DNA of 16,114 bases from assembly GCA_035628035.1 (NCBI GenBank), contig DASPKS010000183.1, forward strand, positions 1 to 16,114, in the 5' to 3' direction. Of this stretch, positions 1 to 7,318 are shown piece after piece. Source of the stretch: DASPKS01 sp035628035. GTDB taxonomy: Bacteria; Bacteroidota; Rhodothermia; Rhodothermales; Rubricoccaceae. The notes under the pieces are model-generated. The model saw nothing but the letters and a program-made list of their open reading frames with translations. It was not told the origin of the DNA and did no database searches. How positions within the stretch are numbered: the stretch's first letter is position 1; the number at the start of each line of letters is the position of its first letter. The position numbers and the translations under genes are program-made.

Positions 1-1138
1 GCTGGTGGCGGCCGAGCGCGAGGCCGTGGAGCGGGCGCCGCGCGAGCGCCCCGCGCCGCCCCCGCTGTGGGACGGCCGCGCCGCCGAGCGCATCGTAGGG
101 TGCTTGCTGGAGCGGAGCTGAGGGCCCGCGCCCCCGCGCTCCGCGCTCGATGGCCTCGCGCACGGCCGCCACCAGCACGTCCCTGTCCCGCTCTACCAGC
201 CGGTTCGTCCCGTGCGTGATCGTGATGGGCCGCTCGGTGTTGGGGCGCACGGTCAGGCACGGCACGCCGAGGTAGGTCGTCTCCTCCTGCACCCCGCCGG
301 AGTCGGTGAGCACGGCGGCGGCGTGGGCCTGGAGCGCGAGGAAGTCGAGGTAGCCGACGGGCTCGACGAGGCGTACCCTCTCCCCCAGCGTGTGCGCGCC
401 GAGCCGGGCGCGCGTGCGGGGATGGACGGGAAAGAGCACCGGCAGGAACGCGCCGATCTCGGTGAGGGCCGCGGCCAGCGCCGCGAGCGCGTCGGGCGCG
501 TCCACGTTGCCGGGGCGGTGGAGCGTGACGAGGAGGTAGCGGTCGAGCCCGAAGGCTTCGCGGAGCGCGGGCCAGCGCGCCTCCGCCTTCGGGCGCAGCC
601 GGACCAGCGTGTCGATCATCGCGTTGCCGACGAAGCGGATTTTTTCCTCGGCGATCCCCTCGCGGCGGAGGTTCTCGTCGGCGTCCTGCGACGGCGTGAG
701 GAGGAGGTCGGCGAGCTGGTCGGTGAGGAGGCGGTTGATCTCCTCCGGCATCGTCCGGTCGAACGAGCGGAGGCCCGCCTCGATGTGCGCCACCTTCACG
801 CCGAGCTTGGCCGCCACGAGCGCGCACGCGAGCGTGGAGTTCACGTCGCCGGGGACGACGACCCAGTCCGGCTTGAAGTCGAGGAGGACCGGCTCGAACC
901 GCGTCATCACCTCGGCCGTCTGGCGCGCGTGCGAGCCCGAGCCCACTTCGAGGTTCACGTCGGGCGCGGGCAATCCCAGCTCCTCGAAGAACACCGCCGA
1001 CATGTTGGGGTCGTAGTGCTGCCCCGTGTGGACGAGCGTCTGCGCGAACGCGTCGGGGCGCCGCGCCATCGCGCGGACGACGGGCGCCACCTTCATGAAG
1101 TTGGGCCGCGCCCCGACGACGTGGAGGATCCGCTGCAC
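1..1138 (-). CDS. wecB: UDP-N-acetylglucosamine 2-epimerase (non-hydrolysing), 3' end not resolved
   Basis: This enzyme interconverts UDP-GlcNAc and UDP-ManNAc in the cytoplasm, supplying ManNAc-type sugars for surface polysaccharides. The GTG start at 1138 is chosen because it gives the family N-terminus, ILHVVGARPNFMK. Further family motifs are LVHTGQHYD, PGDVNSTLA, HIEAGLRSFDRTMPEEINR, TLHRPGN, FPVHPRTR and LTDSGGVQEETTYLGVPC. The normal family pattern holds to about residue 330. After that the frame stays open to the left edge (379 codons, no stop) but becomes Arg/Gly/Pro-rich and lacks the expected LWDGRAAERI ending, because it runs antisense to the WecB-like fragment at 2-121. It starts 17 bases after the YfhO-like gene's stop on the same strand, suggesting co-transcription. 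The gene is therefore truncated, rearranged, or overlapped by a convergent gene. Confidence 0.88.
   Translation of the reverse strand, partial: MQRILHVVGARPNFMKVAPVVRAMARRPDAFAQTLVHTGQHYDPNMSAVFFEELGLPAPDVNLEVGSGSHARQTAEVMTRFEPVLLDFKPDWVVVPGDVNSTLACALVAAKLGVKVAHIEAGLRSFDRTMPEEINRLLTDQLADLLLTPSQDADENLRREGIAEEKIRFVGNAMIDTLVRLRPKAEARWPALREAFGLDRYLLVTLHRPGNVDAPDALAALAAALTEIGAFLPVLFPVHPRTRARLGAHTLGERVRLVEPVGYLDFLALQAHAAAVLTDSGGVQEETTYLGVPCLTVRPNTERPITITHGTNRLVERDRDVLVAAVREAIERGARGRGPSAPLQQAPYDALGGAAVPQRGRRGALARRPLHGLALGRHQ
2..121 (+). CDS. C-terminal fragment of a WecB-like UDP-GlcNAc 2-epimerase (5' end outside window)
   Basis: An open frame enters from the left edge (first full codon at 2) and ends at TGA 119-121, giving 39 residues. 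It contains PPPLWDGRAAERIV, which resembles the C-terminal signature of non-hydrolysing UDP-N-acetylglucosamine 2-epimerases. It starts LVAAEREAVERA, closely matching residues 322-333 (LVAAVREAIERG) of the minus-strand wecB that faces it. The fragment's length is about what that wecB is missing. It could be the end of a convergent wecB paralogue or one arm of an inverted rearrangement or misassembly. The family call rests on a short motif only, and nothing upstream is visible. Confidence 0.55.
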   Translation: MVAAEREAVERAPRERPAPPPLWDGRAAERIVGCLLERS

Positions 1139-1155
1139 GGCGTCTCGCGCCCGCC

Positions 1156-3741
1156 TCAGTGCGGGTGGCCCCGGCGGTACCAGAGGAGCCCGCCGAGCAC
1201 GATCGCGCCGAGGTAGACGAGGAGCGACGAGACCGACGAGACGAGGAGGCCGACGCGGTGGCGCTCCGGCGCGAACCGCATCGTCACGAGGTGCTGCCCG
1301 GCGGGGACGGGCACGGCGCGGAGGAGGTAGTTCGCGCGGAGGATCGGCGCGGCCTGATCGCCCACGAAGGCGCGCCACCCGGCGGGATAGAACACCTCGC
1401 TGGCGACGAGGAGCCGCGGCCGGTCCGTGCGGACGCGCCACACGATCTCGTCGGGGGTGAACCGCTCCAACCGCACCTGCGTGGCGGCGCCGGTGTCGGC
1501 CGGCGCGGTGAACCCCTGCGGGGGCGGCTCGCTCAGCACGGCCACGCGGCGGAGGTCGAGGCGTGGGTCGAGGAGCCGCGCGCGGGCGGCCTCGTCGTCC
1601 TCCACCACGACGGCGCTGTCGACGAAGAAGGCGCGGGGGAGCGCGCGGGGGTTCTCCTGCACGACGGCGCCCGTCTGGGGGTCCTGGTAGAGCGGCGTCA
1701 TCCCGGGCACGAGCCCGTTGGCGACGACGTACCGCCCGCTCATCAGGTTGATGGCGCGCGTGTTCAGGGAGTCGCCCGCGAGGAGGAGGTCGTCGAGGTA
1801 CTCCTGGTAGCGGGCGAGCTTGGCCGCGTGGTACCCGCCGATGGACTCGTAGAAGAACGCGGAGCGAGCGTCCTCCGTGGGGTTGGCCGTGAGGTTGAGC
1901 ACGCGGAAGTGGCCGGGCCCGCCGGCCTCCTGCACCTTCCCCTGGAGGAACCGGTCGTAGTCGTACGCCGGGAGGGCGGTGGCGAGGTCGCCGCGCGGGA
2001 CGACGGCCTCGCTGTCGGCGCTGAGGTAGCGCCGCCCCACGCCCCACAGGTCGAACACGACGAGGAGGACGAGGGCCGCCTGGAAGGCCCACGCGGGGAG
2101 CGTCCGCCGGCGGTAGAGCACGACGAGCACGGCCGCCACGGCGAGGAGGCCGAGCGCGCGGAGGGCGTCGCCCCGGAAGAGGGCGGCGCGCTCGGCGCGG
2201 AGCTGGCCGACGTACTGCGCCGCGGCCTGGCCCACGCGCGGGTCCGACGGCGGCACGTTCTCCTGCTGCGCGATCATCTGCCCGATCTGGTCGGCCTCCC
2301 CTGCCTTCTGGAACGGGAACAGCGACCCGCCGGCCAGCACGAGGAGCAGCACGAACCCGAACAGGGCGCCCGTGCCGAGGTAGAGCGCGCGCGACTTCCG
2401 CTCCTCCGCTTCCGGGGTGGCCTCGCGCCGGCCGAGGTAGTAGAGCCCGATGCCCGCGAGCACCGCCAGCACGAGGCAGACCGCCGAGAGCCACATCTCC
2501 GGCGCGCGGAAGCTGTTCCACAGCGGGACGACCTCGAAGAGCACCCGGTTGAGGAGGGCGAAGTGCTCGCCGAGCGCGAACAGCGCCATCAGGACCGCCG
2601 CGATGCCGAGCGCCGTCGTGGCCCGCCGCCGCACGCCGAACACGGCGAGGAGGGCGAGCCCGATGACGAGCACGCCCACGTAGTAGGGGCCGGCGGTGAA
2701 CAGCTTCTCGCCCCAGTACGTCGGGCTCGCCCCGCCGAAGGCGTTGGCGACGAGGAGCGTGAGCATCTCGCCCGCGCCCTGGCTCCACGCCATCGCGTAG
2801 TCCCACGCGAGCCCGCCGCCGGGGCCCGCCGAGCGGATCGTGTGCGCCTTGTACTCGGCCAGGGGGTAGTACGGCTGCGCCACCATGAGGAGGCCGAGCA
2901 CGCCGCCGAGCGCGAGGAGCGCCGTCGAGCCGGCGAAGGCGCGGAGCTGCTTCAGCCGCACGGCGTCGAACGCCTCCACGAGCCACCACACGAGGAGCAC
3001 GAACGCGACGAAGTACGTGATCTGGACGTGCATCGCGCGGAGGTTCACCGCGACGGCGATGGCGAACAGCAGCGCCAGGAACACCCCGCGCAGCCAGCCC
3101 GACGCCGGGGGGCGCCCCACGACGGCCGCGAAGGCGAGCAGCAGCCACGGCGCCATCGCGAGCGCGATGAACTTCGAGGTGTGCCCGGTGACGAGGATGA
3201 TCGGGAGGTACGTCGTCAGGCCGTAGGCGACGGCGGCGAGGGTGCCCCCGAGCTTCGAGCGCGTGAGGTAGACGACGAGGGCGTACGTGCCCAGCATGAG
3301 CGCGACGAGGTGGGCCAGCGGCCACAGCCCGAGGCCGCGGAGCCCGCGCAGGATCGAGTCGGCGCCGGGGGTCTGGGGGGGGTAGTCGATGAGGAACCCC
3401 GGCATCCCGCCGAAGAGGTTCGGCGACCAGAGGACCTCCGTGCCCGTGCGCGACTCGTACTCCAGCATCGCCTGGGCCATCCCGCGCCACTGCACGATGT
3501 CGCCGCCGGCGAGCATCCGCCCGCCGAACGTGACCGGCGCGCAGAACGCCACCGCCACGACGACGAGGAATCCCACGCAGAGCGCGTGCTGCACCCCCTC
3601 CGGCAGCCCCTCCCACCACGACCGCTCGACGGTGGCCGGGCCGGCCCGGCGGACGCGCCCGCGCTCGCGCCAGTGGCGGTTCCCTTCGAGCGGGGCGGGC
3701 TGCTTCTTGCGGGCCGGGCGGCCGGGTTGCGACTTCGCCAT
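1156..3741 (-). CDS. YfhO-family polytopic membrane protein (GT-C-like)
   Basis: The 861-residue protein starts at ATG 3741 (MAKSQPGRPARKK). The frame is open further upstream, but that part is Arg/Gly/Pro-rich and lies antisense-style over the plsC gene, so this start is preferred. A basic cytoplasmic N-terminus precedes a first membrane helix near residues 53-70, then an extracytoplasmic loop with AGGDIVQW (Asp81), where GT-C-fold proteins carry an acidic residue. About a dozen more hydrophobic helices follow to about residue 560 and again near 600-650. A soluble C-terminal domain contains SEVFYPAGWRAFVG and NYLLRAVPVPAGQH, typical of YfhO proteins, and a last helix precedes the C-terminus. 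YfhO relatives in Firmicutes act in glycosylation of cell-wall or lipid-linked polymers; the substrate here is unknown. Proximity to wecB fits a surface-sugar role. Confidence 0.85.
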   Translation of the reverse strand: MAKSQPGRPARKKQPAPLEGNRHWRERGRVRRAGPATVERSWWEGLPEGVQHALCVGFLVVVAVAFCAPVTFGGRMLAGGDIVQWRGMAQAMLEYESRTGTEVLWSPNLFGGMPGFLIDYPPQTPGADSILRGLRGLGLWPLAHLVALMLGTYALVVYLTRSKLGGTLAAVAYGLTTYLPIILVTGHTSKFIALAMAPWLLLAFAAVVGRPPASGWLRGVFLALLFAIAVAVNLRAMHVQITYFVAFVLLVWWLVEAFDAVRLKQLRAFAGSTALLALGGVLGLLMVAQPYYPLAEYKAHTIRSAGPGGGLAWDYAMAWSQGAGEMLTLLVANAFGGASPTYWGEKLFTAGPYYVGVLVIGLALLAVFGVRRRATTALGIAAVLMALFALGEHFALLNRVLFEVVPLWNSFRAPEMWLSAVCLVLAVLAGIGLYYLGRREATPEAEERKSRALYLGTGALFGFVLLLVLAGGSLFPFQKAGEADQIGQMIAQQENVPPSDPRVGQAAAQYVGQLRAERAALFRGDALRALGLLAVAAVLVVLYRRRTLPAWAFQAALVLLVVFDLWGVGRRYLSADSEAVVPRGDLATALPAYDYDRFLQGKVQEAGGPGHFRVLNLTANPTEDARSAFFYESIGGYHAAKLARYQEYLDDLLLAGDSLNTRAINLMSGRYVVANGLVPGMTPLYQDPQTGAVVQENPRALPRAFFVDSAVVVEDDEAARARLLDPRLDLRRVAVLSEPPPQGFTAPADTGAATQVRLERFTPDEIVWRVRTDRPRLLVASEVFYPAGWRAFVGDQAAPILRANYLLRAVPVPAGQHLVTMRFAPERHRVGLLVSSVSSLLVYLGAIVLGGLLWYRRGHPH

Positions 3742-3783
3742 GGGGCGGGGGAGACGGGGCCGCGAAGATACGCGCGGGGCGCG

Positions 3784-3800
3784 GGGGCGGAGCCCGCCCC
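3784..3800 (-). terminator. Small GC hairpin directly after the plsC stop codon
   Basis: Bases 3784-3790 (ggggcgg) and 3794-3800 (ccgcccc) form a perfect 7-bp stem with a 3-base loop, touching the stop codon of the acyltransferase gene at 3801. There is no T-run after it on the minus strand, so it is a weak terminator candidate. It may only shape the 59-base gap (3742-3800) before the YfhO-like gene or protect an mRNA end. Confidence 0.3.
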
Positions 3801-4550
3801 TCAGCGGAGCGTCCGCTCCAGCACGCCCCGGACCTGCTCCATCAGGGCCGGTACGTCGGCGCGCGTGAGGCCGGCCGTGGGGATCGGCTCCGCGACGACC
3901 ACGCGCACCGCGCCCGGCCGCGACGCCCACCGCCGCTCGTCGAGCACGCCCACGTTCCCCCGGAGCACGACGGGAACGATAGGCACCCCCGCCTCGACCG
4001 CCAGGAGGAACGCCCCGCGCATGAGCGGCCGCAGCGTCGCGGACCACGACCGCTCCCCCTCGGCGAAGACGAGCACGGGGTCCCCCTCACGGATCCGCCC
4101 GCCCGCCTCGATGAGCGTCTGGGCCGCGCGGCGCGGCGTGCTTCGATCCACGAACACGCAGGCCGTGTGCGCGAGGACCGCCCCCACAAAGGGGAGCCTC
4201 CGCAAGCCTGCCTTCGCCGTATACCCGAACGGGTACGGGACCCCCACCGCCGCCGTCACGACGTCGAGCGCGTTCTGGTGGTTGGCCACGAACACGACGG
4301 GCTGCCCCGGTGCGAGGCGCGCGCGGTCCTCGACGCGCAGCCCGATCCCGGCGCCCGCGAGCACGAGCCGGCCCCACACGCGCATCCACGGCTTCAGCGT
4401 CCGCGCCCCCGGCCGGAAGGCGGAGTGCACGATCACGCCGGGGGCGAGGAGGGCCGTCCAGAGCGTCCCCCATAGCACGGACCACACGAAGTGCAGGACC
4501 GTGAGCGGCCCCGGCCGAGGTGGGTCGGAACGCTCGACGAGGAGGGCCAT
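3801..4550 (-). CDS. plsC: 1-acyl-sn-glycerol-3-phosphate acyltransferase (PlsC/LPLAT family)
   Basis: The 249-residue protein probably transfers an acyl chain to lysophosphatidic acid, forming phosphatidic acid at the inner membrane. A hydrophobic N-terminal anchor spans about residues 18-42. The catalytic HX4D motif appears as NHQNALD (His91, Asp96). The second key block is FAEGERS (162-168), in place of the usual FPEGTRS. A third hydrophobic block, VPIVPVVLRG (189-198), matches the family's VPIVPV motif. Length fits bacterial PlsC (about 240-250 residues). The ATG at 4550 gives a sensible N-terminus before the anchor. The gene lies between the TIM-barrel gene (74-base gap) and the YfhO-like gene, on the same strand. 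Pro-to-Ala and Thr-to-Glu changes in the FPEGTR block leave the exact acyl acceptor uncertain; some other lysophospholipid is possible. Confidence 0.87.
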   Translation of the reverse strand: MALLVERSDPPRPGPLTVLHFVWSVLWGTLWTALLAPGVIVHSAFRPGARTLKPWMRVWGRLVLAGAGIGLRVEDRARLAPGQPVVFVANHQNALDVVTAAVGVPYPFGYTAKAGLRRLPFVGAVLAHTACVFVDRSTPRRAAQTLIEAGGRIREGDPVLVFAEGERSWSATLRPLMRGAFLLAVEAGVPIVPVVLRGNVGVLDERRWASRPGAVRVVVAEPIPTAGLTRADVPALMEQVRGVLERTLR

Positions 4551-4624
4551 TGGGGGGCGCGCCGGCGGGATCGGAGCGGGAGGCTACGCGCCCCGCAACG
4601 TTCAGGGCAAGACGCCCTCCCCCC

Positions 4625-5422
4625 TCACCCCCTCCGGCGCGTCCCCCGCACGAGCTTGACGAGCGCCGTGGCCTCCGCGAGGCCGGCCTTCGCGCGCGGC
4701 GTGCCGCGCACCTCCAGCGCGAGGGGTCCGTCGAACCCGGCGGCATGGAGGGCCCCGAGCTGGTGAGCCCACCCCACCTCCCCTTCGCCCGGCGTCCTGT
4801 TCTCCCATCCGCCTCCCTCCCGCCGCCCGTCGCGGACCACGACGAGGCGCACGCGGCCGGGCGTCGCGAGAAGCGCGTCGAGCCCGGCGGCGGGATCCCC
4901 CCCGGCTTCGAGCGCATCGGCCGGGCTCCAGGCCGCGCCGACGGCCGGATGCGCGGCGGCGCCGAGCAGCCCGGCCAGCGCCTCGCCCGTGGCGCACCCG
5001 GTCCCGGCGACGTTCCGCACCGCGAGGTGGAGCCCGTTCCGCGCGGCGATGCGCCCCGCCTCCCGGAGCGCCTCCGCGGAGCGGTCTACATCGAGCGCGT
5101 CGACCGCGAGGGCGCCGGTGAGGACGAGTGAACAAGAAACCTGCCGGCCGAAGACCGCTACTTCTTCGAGCGCGGCGAGGTCATTCATCCACACGGCCCG
5201 GTGGGCGGTCGAGCCCTCGAACAAGCCCGGGTCGAGCGCGAGCGCGGGGAGGTCCGCCTCGGCGAGGCGCCGCCGCACCTGCGCCACGTTCACGTGCGGC
5301 ACGCGGTCGCCAGGCCCGCCGACGGTCCGCAGGACAACCCCCTCCAAGCCCCACAGCAGCGTGTAGTGCACGGCGCGGCCGAGGTCGGGCGTGACAGTGT
5401 CGGGGAACCAGCCGGGCACCAT
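4625..5422 (-). CDS. Sugar phosphate isomerase/epimerase-like TIM barrel, probably degenerate
   Basis: The 265-residue protein resembles the xylose-isomerase-like / AP-endonuclease-2 TIM-barrel family. It has an early GLEGVVLRTVGG strand, HVNVAQVRRRLAEADL, an AARNGLHLAVRN strand, the VGAAWSPADALEAGGDP block, VRLVVVRDG and a late LALEVRG strand. In active members these strands usually end in metal ligands: Glu in the LALEN strand, Asp in the D-P-G-H/A block and His before K-D. Here those places hold Arg136, Trp165/Ser166 and Val195; only Glu237 of the last strand is retained. This suggests loss of metal-dependent isomerase activity, or a changed function. The ATG at 5422 lies two bases after the stop of the upstream lipoprotein gene (TGA-CC-ATG), indicating translational coupling. 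No substrate can be named. Confidence 0.72.
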   Translation of the reverse strand: MVPGWFPDTVTPDLGRAVHYTLLWGLEGVVLRTVGGPGDRVPHVNVAQVRRRLAEADLPALALDPGLFEGSTAHRAVWMNDLAALEEVAVFGRQVSCSLVLTGALAVDALDVDRSAEALREAGRIAARNGLHLAVRNVAGTGCATGEALAGLLGAAAHPAVGAAWSPADALEAGGDPAAGLDALLATPGRVRLVVVRDGRREGGGWENRTPGEGEVGWAHQLGALHAAGFDGPLALEVRGTPRAKAGLAEATALVKLVRGTRRRG

Positions 5423-5424
5423 GG

Positions 5425-6111
5425 TCAGCGTACGCCGGCGGCGTCGGCCCGGAGGGTGTCGAGGAGGGCGTGGGTGAAACGCAACGCCGCACCGTTTCGG
5501 CTTTTGCCGACGCCGAAGGACCCGGCAACGACCGGCTCGACCGGCCAGCCCATCGCCCCCAAGGCACGCGCGCGGTCTGGCTCCCCGGTAACGTAGCGCC
5601 CCCGCGCGATCCGCCCCTCCGGCCAGAACGGGAGATCCAGCGCCGCGCGCAGCTCGGCGGGGCCACCCGCGAAGACGAACAGGATCGAGCGGGCCGGGAT
5701 GGGCTCGACGGCCGCCTGCGCGCTCAGCACCGGTGCCGCCGCCAGCAACGTGGCCGCCGCCGGATCGTCGACGTCGGCCATCGCCACGACGAGCGTGTCA
5801 CGGTGCGCGGGGTGACGGCCGGGGACGAGAGCGAGCACGCGCAGGCCGCCCGCTACGACGAGCGAGTCGAGCACGGGGGCCAGCCCGGCCTCGCGGAGGC
5901 GCTCCGCCACGAAGGCGAGACGCTCGGCCGCGTCGTCCGGTCCTGAAGCGGGCATCCCGAAGCGGTCGAGCGCCTCGCGGAGCGCCACCGGCTCCGGCGA
6001 CGGAGCGTCGAGGTCGAGCGCCCCCCCGCCGAGGAGGCGGCAGCCGGCGAGCGCTGCCACCCCGAGGGTGACGAGGACCCGCCGCCGGGGGAGCACGAGT
6101 AAGCAGGGCAT
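5425..6111 (-). CDS. Lipoprotein resembling a degenerate M28-type zinc exopeptidase domain
   Basis: The 228-residue protein has a basic N-terminus (LPRRR), a hydrophobic core and a lipobox LAGC with lipidation at Cys24, so it should be anchored in an envelope membrane. The body follows the order of an M28 aminopeptidase core: RLREAGLAPVLDSL, VLALVPGRHPAHRDTLVVAMADVDDP, an alanine-rich helix, then PARSILFVFAGGPAEL. In active M28 enzymes the middle block is a GAHYDH-type sequence and the last is an FxxEE block. Here the HxD and EE zinc/catalytic residues are absent (AMADVDD; FAGGPAEL), and the protein is shorter than usual. It therefore looks like a non-catalytic relative. The family assignment is an inference from pattern alone. 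The ATG at 6111 has no clear ribosome binding site; GTG at 6096 is an alternative start that keeps the signal peptide. Confidence 0.6.
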   Translation of the reverse strand: MPCLLVLPRRRVLVTLGVAALAGCRLLGGGALDLDAPSPEPVALREALDRFGMPASGPDDAAERLAFVAERLREAGLAPVLDSLVVAGGLRVLALVPGRHPAHRDTLVVAMADVDDPAAATLLAAAPVLSAQAAVEPIPARSILFVFAGGPAELRAALDLPFWPEGRIARGRYVTGEPDRARALGAMGWPVEPVVAGSFGVGKSRNGAALRFTHALLDTLRADAAGVR

Positions 6112-6123
6112 ACCGAGAAAGAA

Positions 6124-6154
6124 GGGGGCCGACCGGCACTGCCGGTCGGCCCCC
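6124..6154 (-). terminator. Rho-independent terminator of the barrel-protein gene
   Basis: Bases 6124-6137 (gggggccgaccggc) and 6141-6154 (gccggtcggccccc) form a perfect 14-bp stem with a 3-base loop. Read on the minus strand the stem is followed by TTCTTTCTC, a pyrimidine-rich tail with five T in nine bases. It sits 24 bases after the stop codon of the barrel-like gene and only 12 bases before the start codon of the lipoprotein gene. Confidence 0.85.
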
Positions 6155-6178
6155 AGAAGCGTCTCCGCACGAGCGGGC

Positions 6179-7318
6179 TTACATCTCGCCGCCGTTCATC
6201 ATCATCTCGTCATCGTCGTCGTCGCCACCGCCGAAGCCGATGGTGAGGCCCGCCGTGACGCCGAGGCCCGGCTTGAGGTTGTTCCCGCCGCCGAGGGCGT
6301 AGCCGTACGCGTCGTACTCGCGGAGGACGGCGCCCTGCACGAAGAGGGAGACCGGGAAGGAGCCCGGCGAGAGGCGGAGGTAGGGCGCGATGGTGCCGAT
6401 GTGGCTGCCGGACGGGTTGATGTCGCCCTGCTTGAGGCGGCTGCTGATCATCAGCGCCGTGCCGATCTCGAAGGCGTTGAACCGGAGGCCGGCGCCCATC
6501 GTCCACCACAGGATGTTGTCGCCGTTCTCGAACTCGGTGTCGCCGCCGCGCTCCTCGCCCTCGGGGTCGTTGTCGTCGGGCTCCTGCGGCATGAAGTACT
6601 CCACGCCAGCGAAGACGCGCAGCATATCGAAGCCGGAGTAGTCGAAGTCGGCGCCGAAGAACACGGCGTCGCGGTCGTCGGACTGGCTGAGCGGCTCCTC
6701 CGGGTCCGGCTCCGAGCCGAGGTCGAGGTGGTACCCGCCGTAGACGGCGAGGTCGCGGTTAAGCCCGAGGTGGCCGAAGATGTTGGCCTGCATGAGCCCG
6801 AAGCCGCTATCGAGTTCCTCGGCGTCGCCGCCGCCGAACCCCGGCGAGGAGCTGCTGGGCTGGATCTTGTTCTGGGCCGCGATGAGCTCAGCGCCGACAC
6901 CGAGGTGCCCGCCGCCGATGCGGATCACGTTGAGCTGGGCGCCCACGCCGGCGCGGAGGGCCACCACGTCTTGCTCATCGAGCGACTCGGGAAGCTCCTC
7001 GCCGTTGGGGAGCCACGCCGTCTCGGACTCCCCGTAGGCGCCCCACAGCCAGAGCTTGATGGGGACGCGGTCGTTCGCGCGCCCGAAGGCGTAGCGGCGG
7101 TTGATGCCGATACGGGGCTCGGCCGGCTCGGGCTGCGCGAGCCCGAGGCCCAGCGTCGCCTCCTCCGGCGCGGCGGGGAGCACCGCTGGGGACGTCGCGG
7201 TGGTCGCCTCGGCGGCGGTCTGGTTCGGCGTCTTGTCGCGGTTCTTGTCGCGTTCCCCGTCCGGGCTACCGGTGACGAGTGTGCCCGACAGCAGGGCCAC
7301 GAGTGCCAAGTTCAGCAT
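6179..7318 (-). CDS. Putative outer-membrane beta-barrel protein, unknown function
   Basis: The 379-residue protein starts at ATG 7318. A hydrophobic N-terminus (LNLALVALLSGTLVTG) serves as a probable signal peptide, followed by a low-complexity Thr/Ala/Pro linker (about 30-70). From about residue 85 the sequence alternates polar and hydrophobic residues in short Gly/Tyr-rich strands, such as IKLWLWGAYGE, LAVYGGYHLDLG, LRVFAGVEYFM, WWTMGAGLRF and VSLFVQGAVLREYDAYGYALGG. The last strand is VTAGLTIGF. These are separated by acidic loops, as in small bacterial outer-membrane porin-like barrels. The protein does not end with the final strand's Phe but continues with GGGDDDDDEMMMNGGEM. It is preceded by a near-perfect ribosome binding site and followed by a strong terminator, so it is probably monocistronic and well expressed. 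I do not recognise a specific family. Confidence 0.7.
   Translation of the reverse strand: MLNLALVALLSGTLVTGSPDGERDKNRDKTPNQTAAEATTATSPAVLPAAPEEATLGLGLAQPEPAEPRIGINRRYAFGRANDRVPIKLWLWGAYGESETAWLPNGEELPESLDEQDVVALRAGVGAQLNVIRIGGGHLGVGAELIAAQNKIQPSSSSPGFGGGDAEELDSGFGLMQANIFGHLGLNRDLAVYGGYHLDLGSEPDPEEPLSQSDDRDAVFFGADFDYSGFDMLRVFAGVEYFMPQEPDDNDPEGEERGGDTEFENGDNILWWTMGAGLRFNAFEIGTALMISSRLKQGDINPSGSHIGTIAPYLRLSPGSFPVSLFVQGAVLREYDAYGYALGGGNNLKPGLGVTAGLTIGFGGGDDDDDEMMMNGGEM

Noticed and set aside
3742..4047. N-terminal extension of the YfhO-like protein by 102 residues
   Set aside because: The extension is Arg/Gly/Pro-rich, has no homology-like pattern and overlaps plsC on the same strand. The ATG at 3741 gives a natural basic N-terminus before the first helix.
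1159..4659. Very long plus-strand open frame antisense to the YfhO-like and plsC genes
   Set aside because: Its translation is a monotonous Arg/Glu/His/Ala-rich string without domains. Such frames arise opposite GC-rich coding sequence, and the minus-strand genes carry clear motifs.
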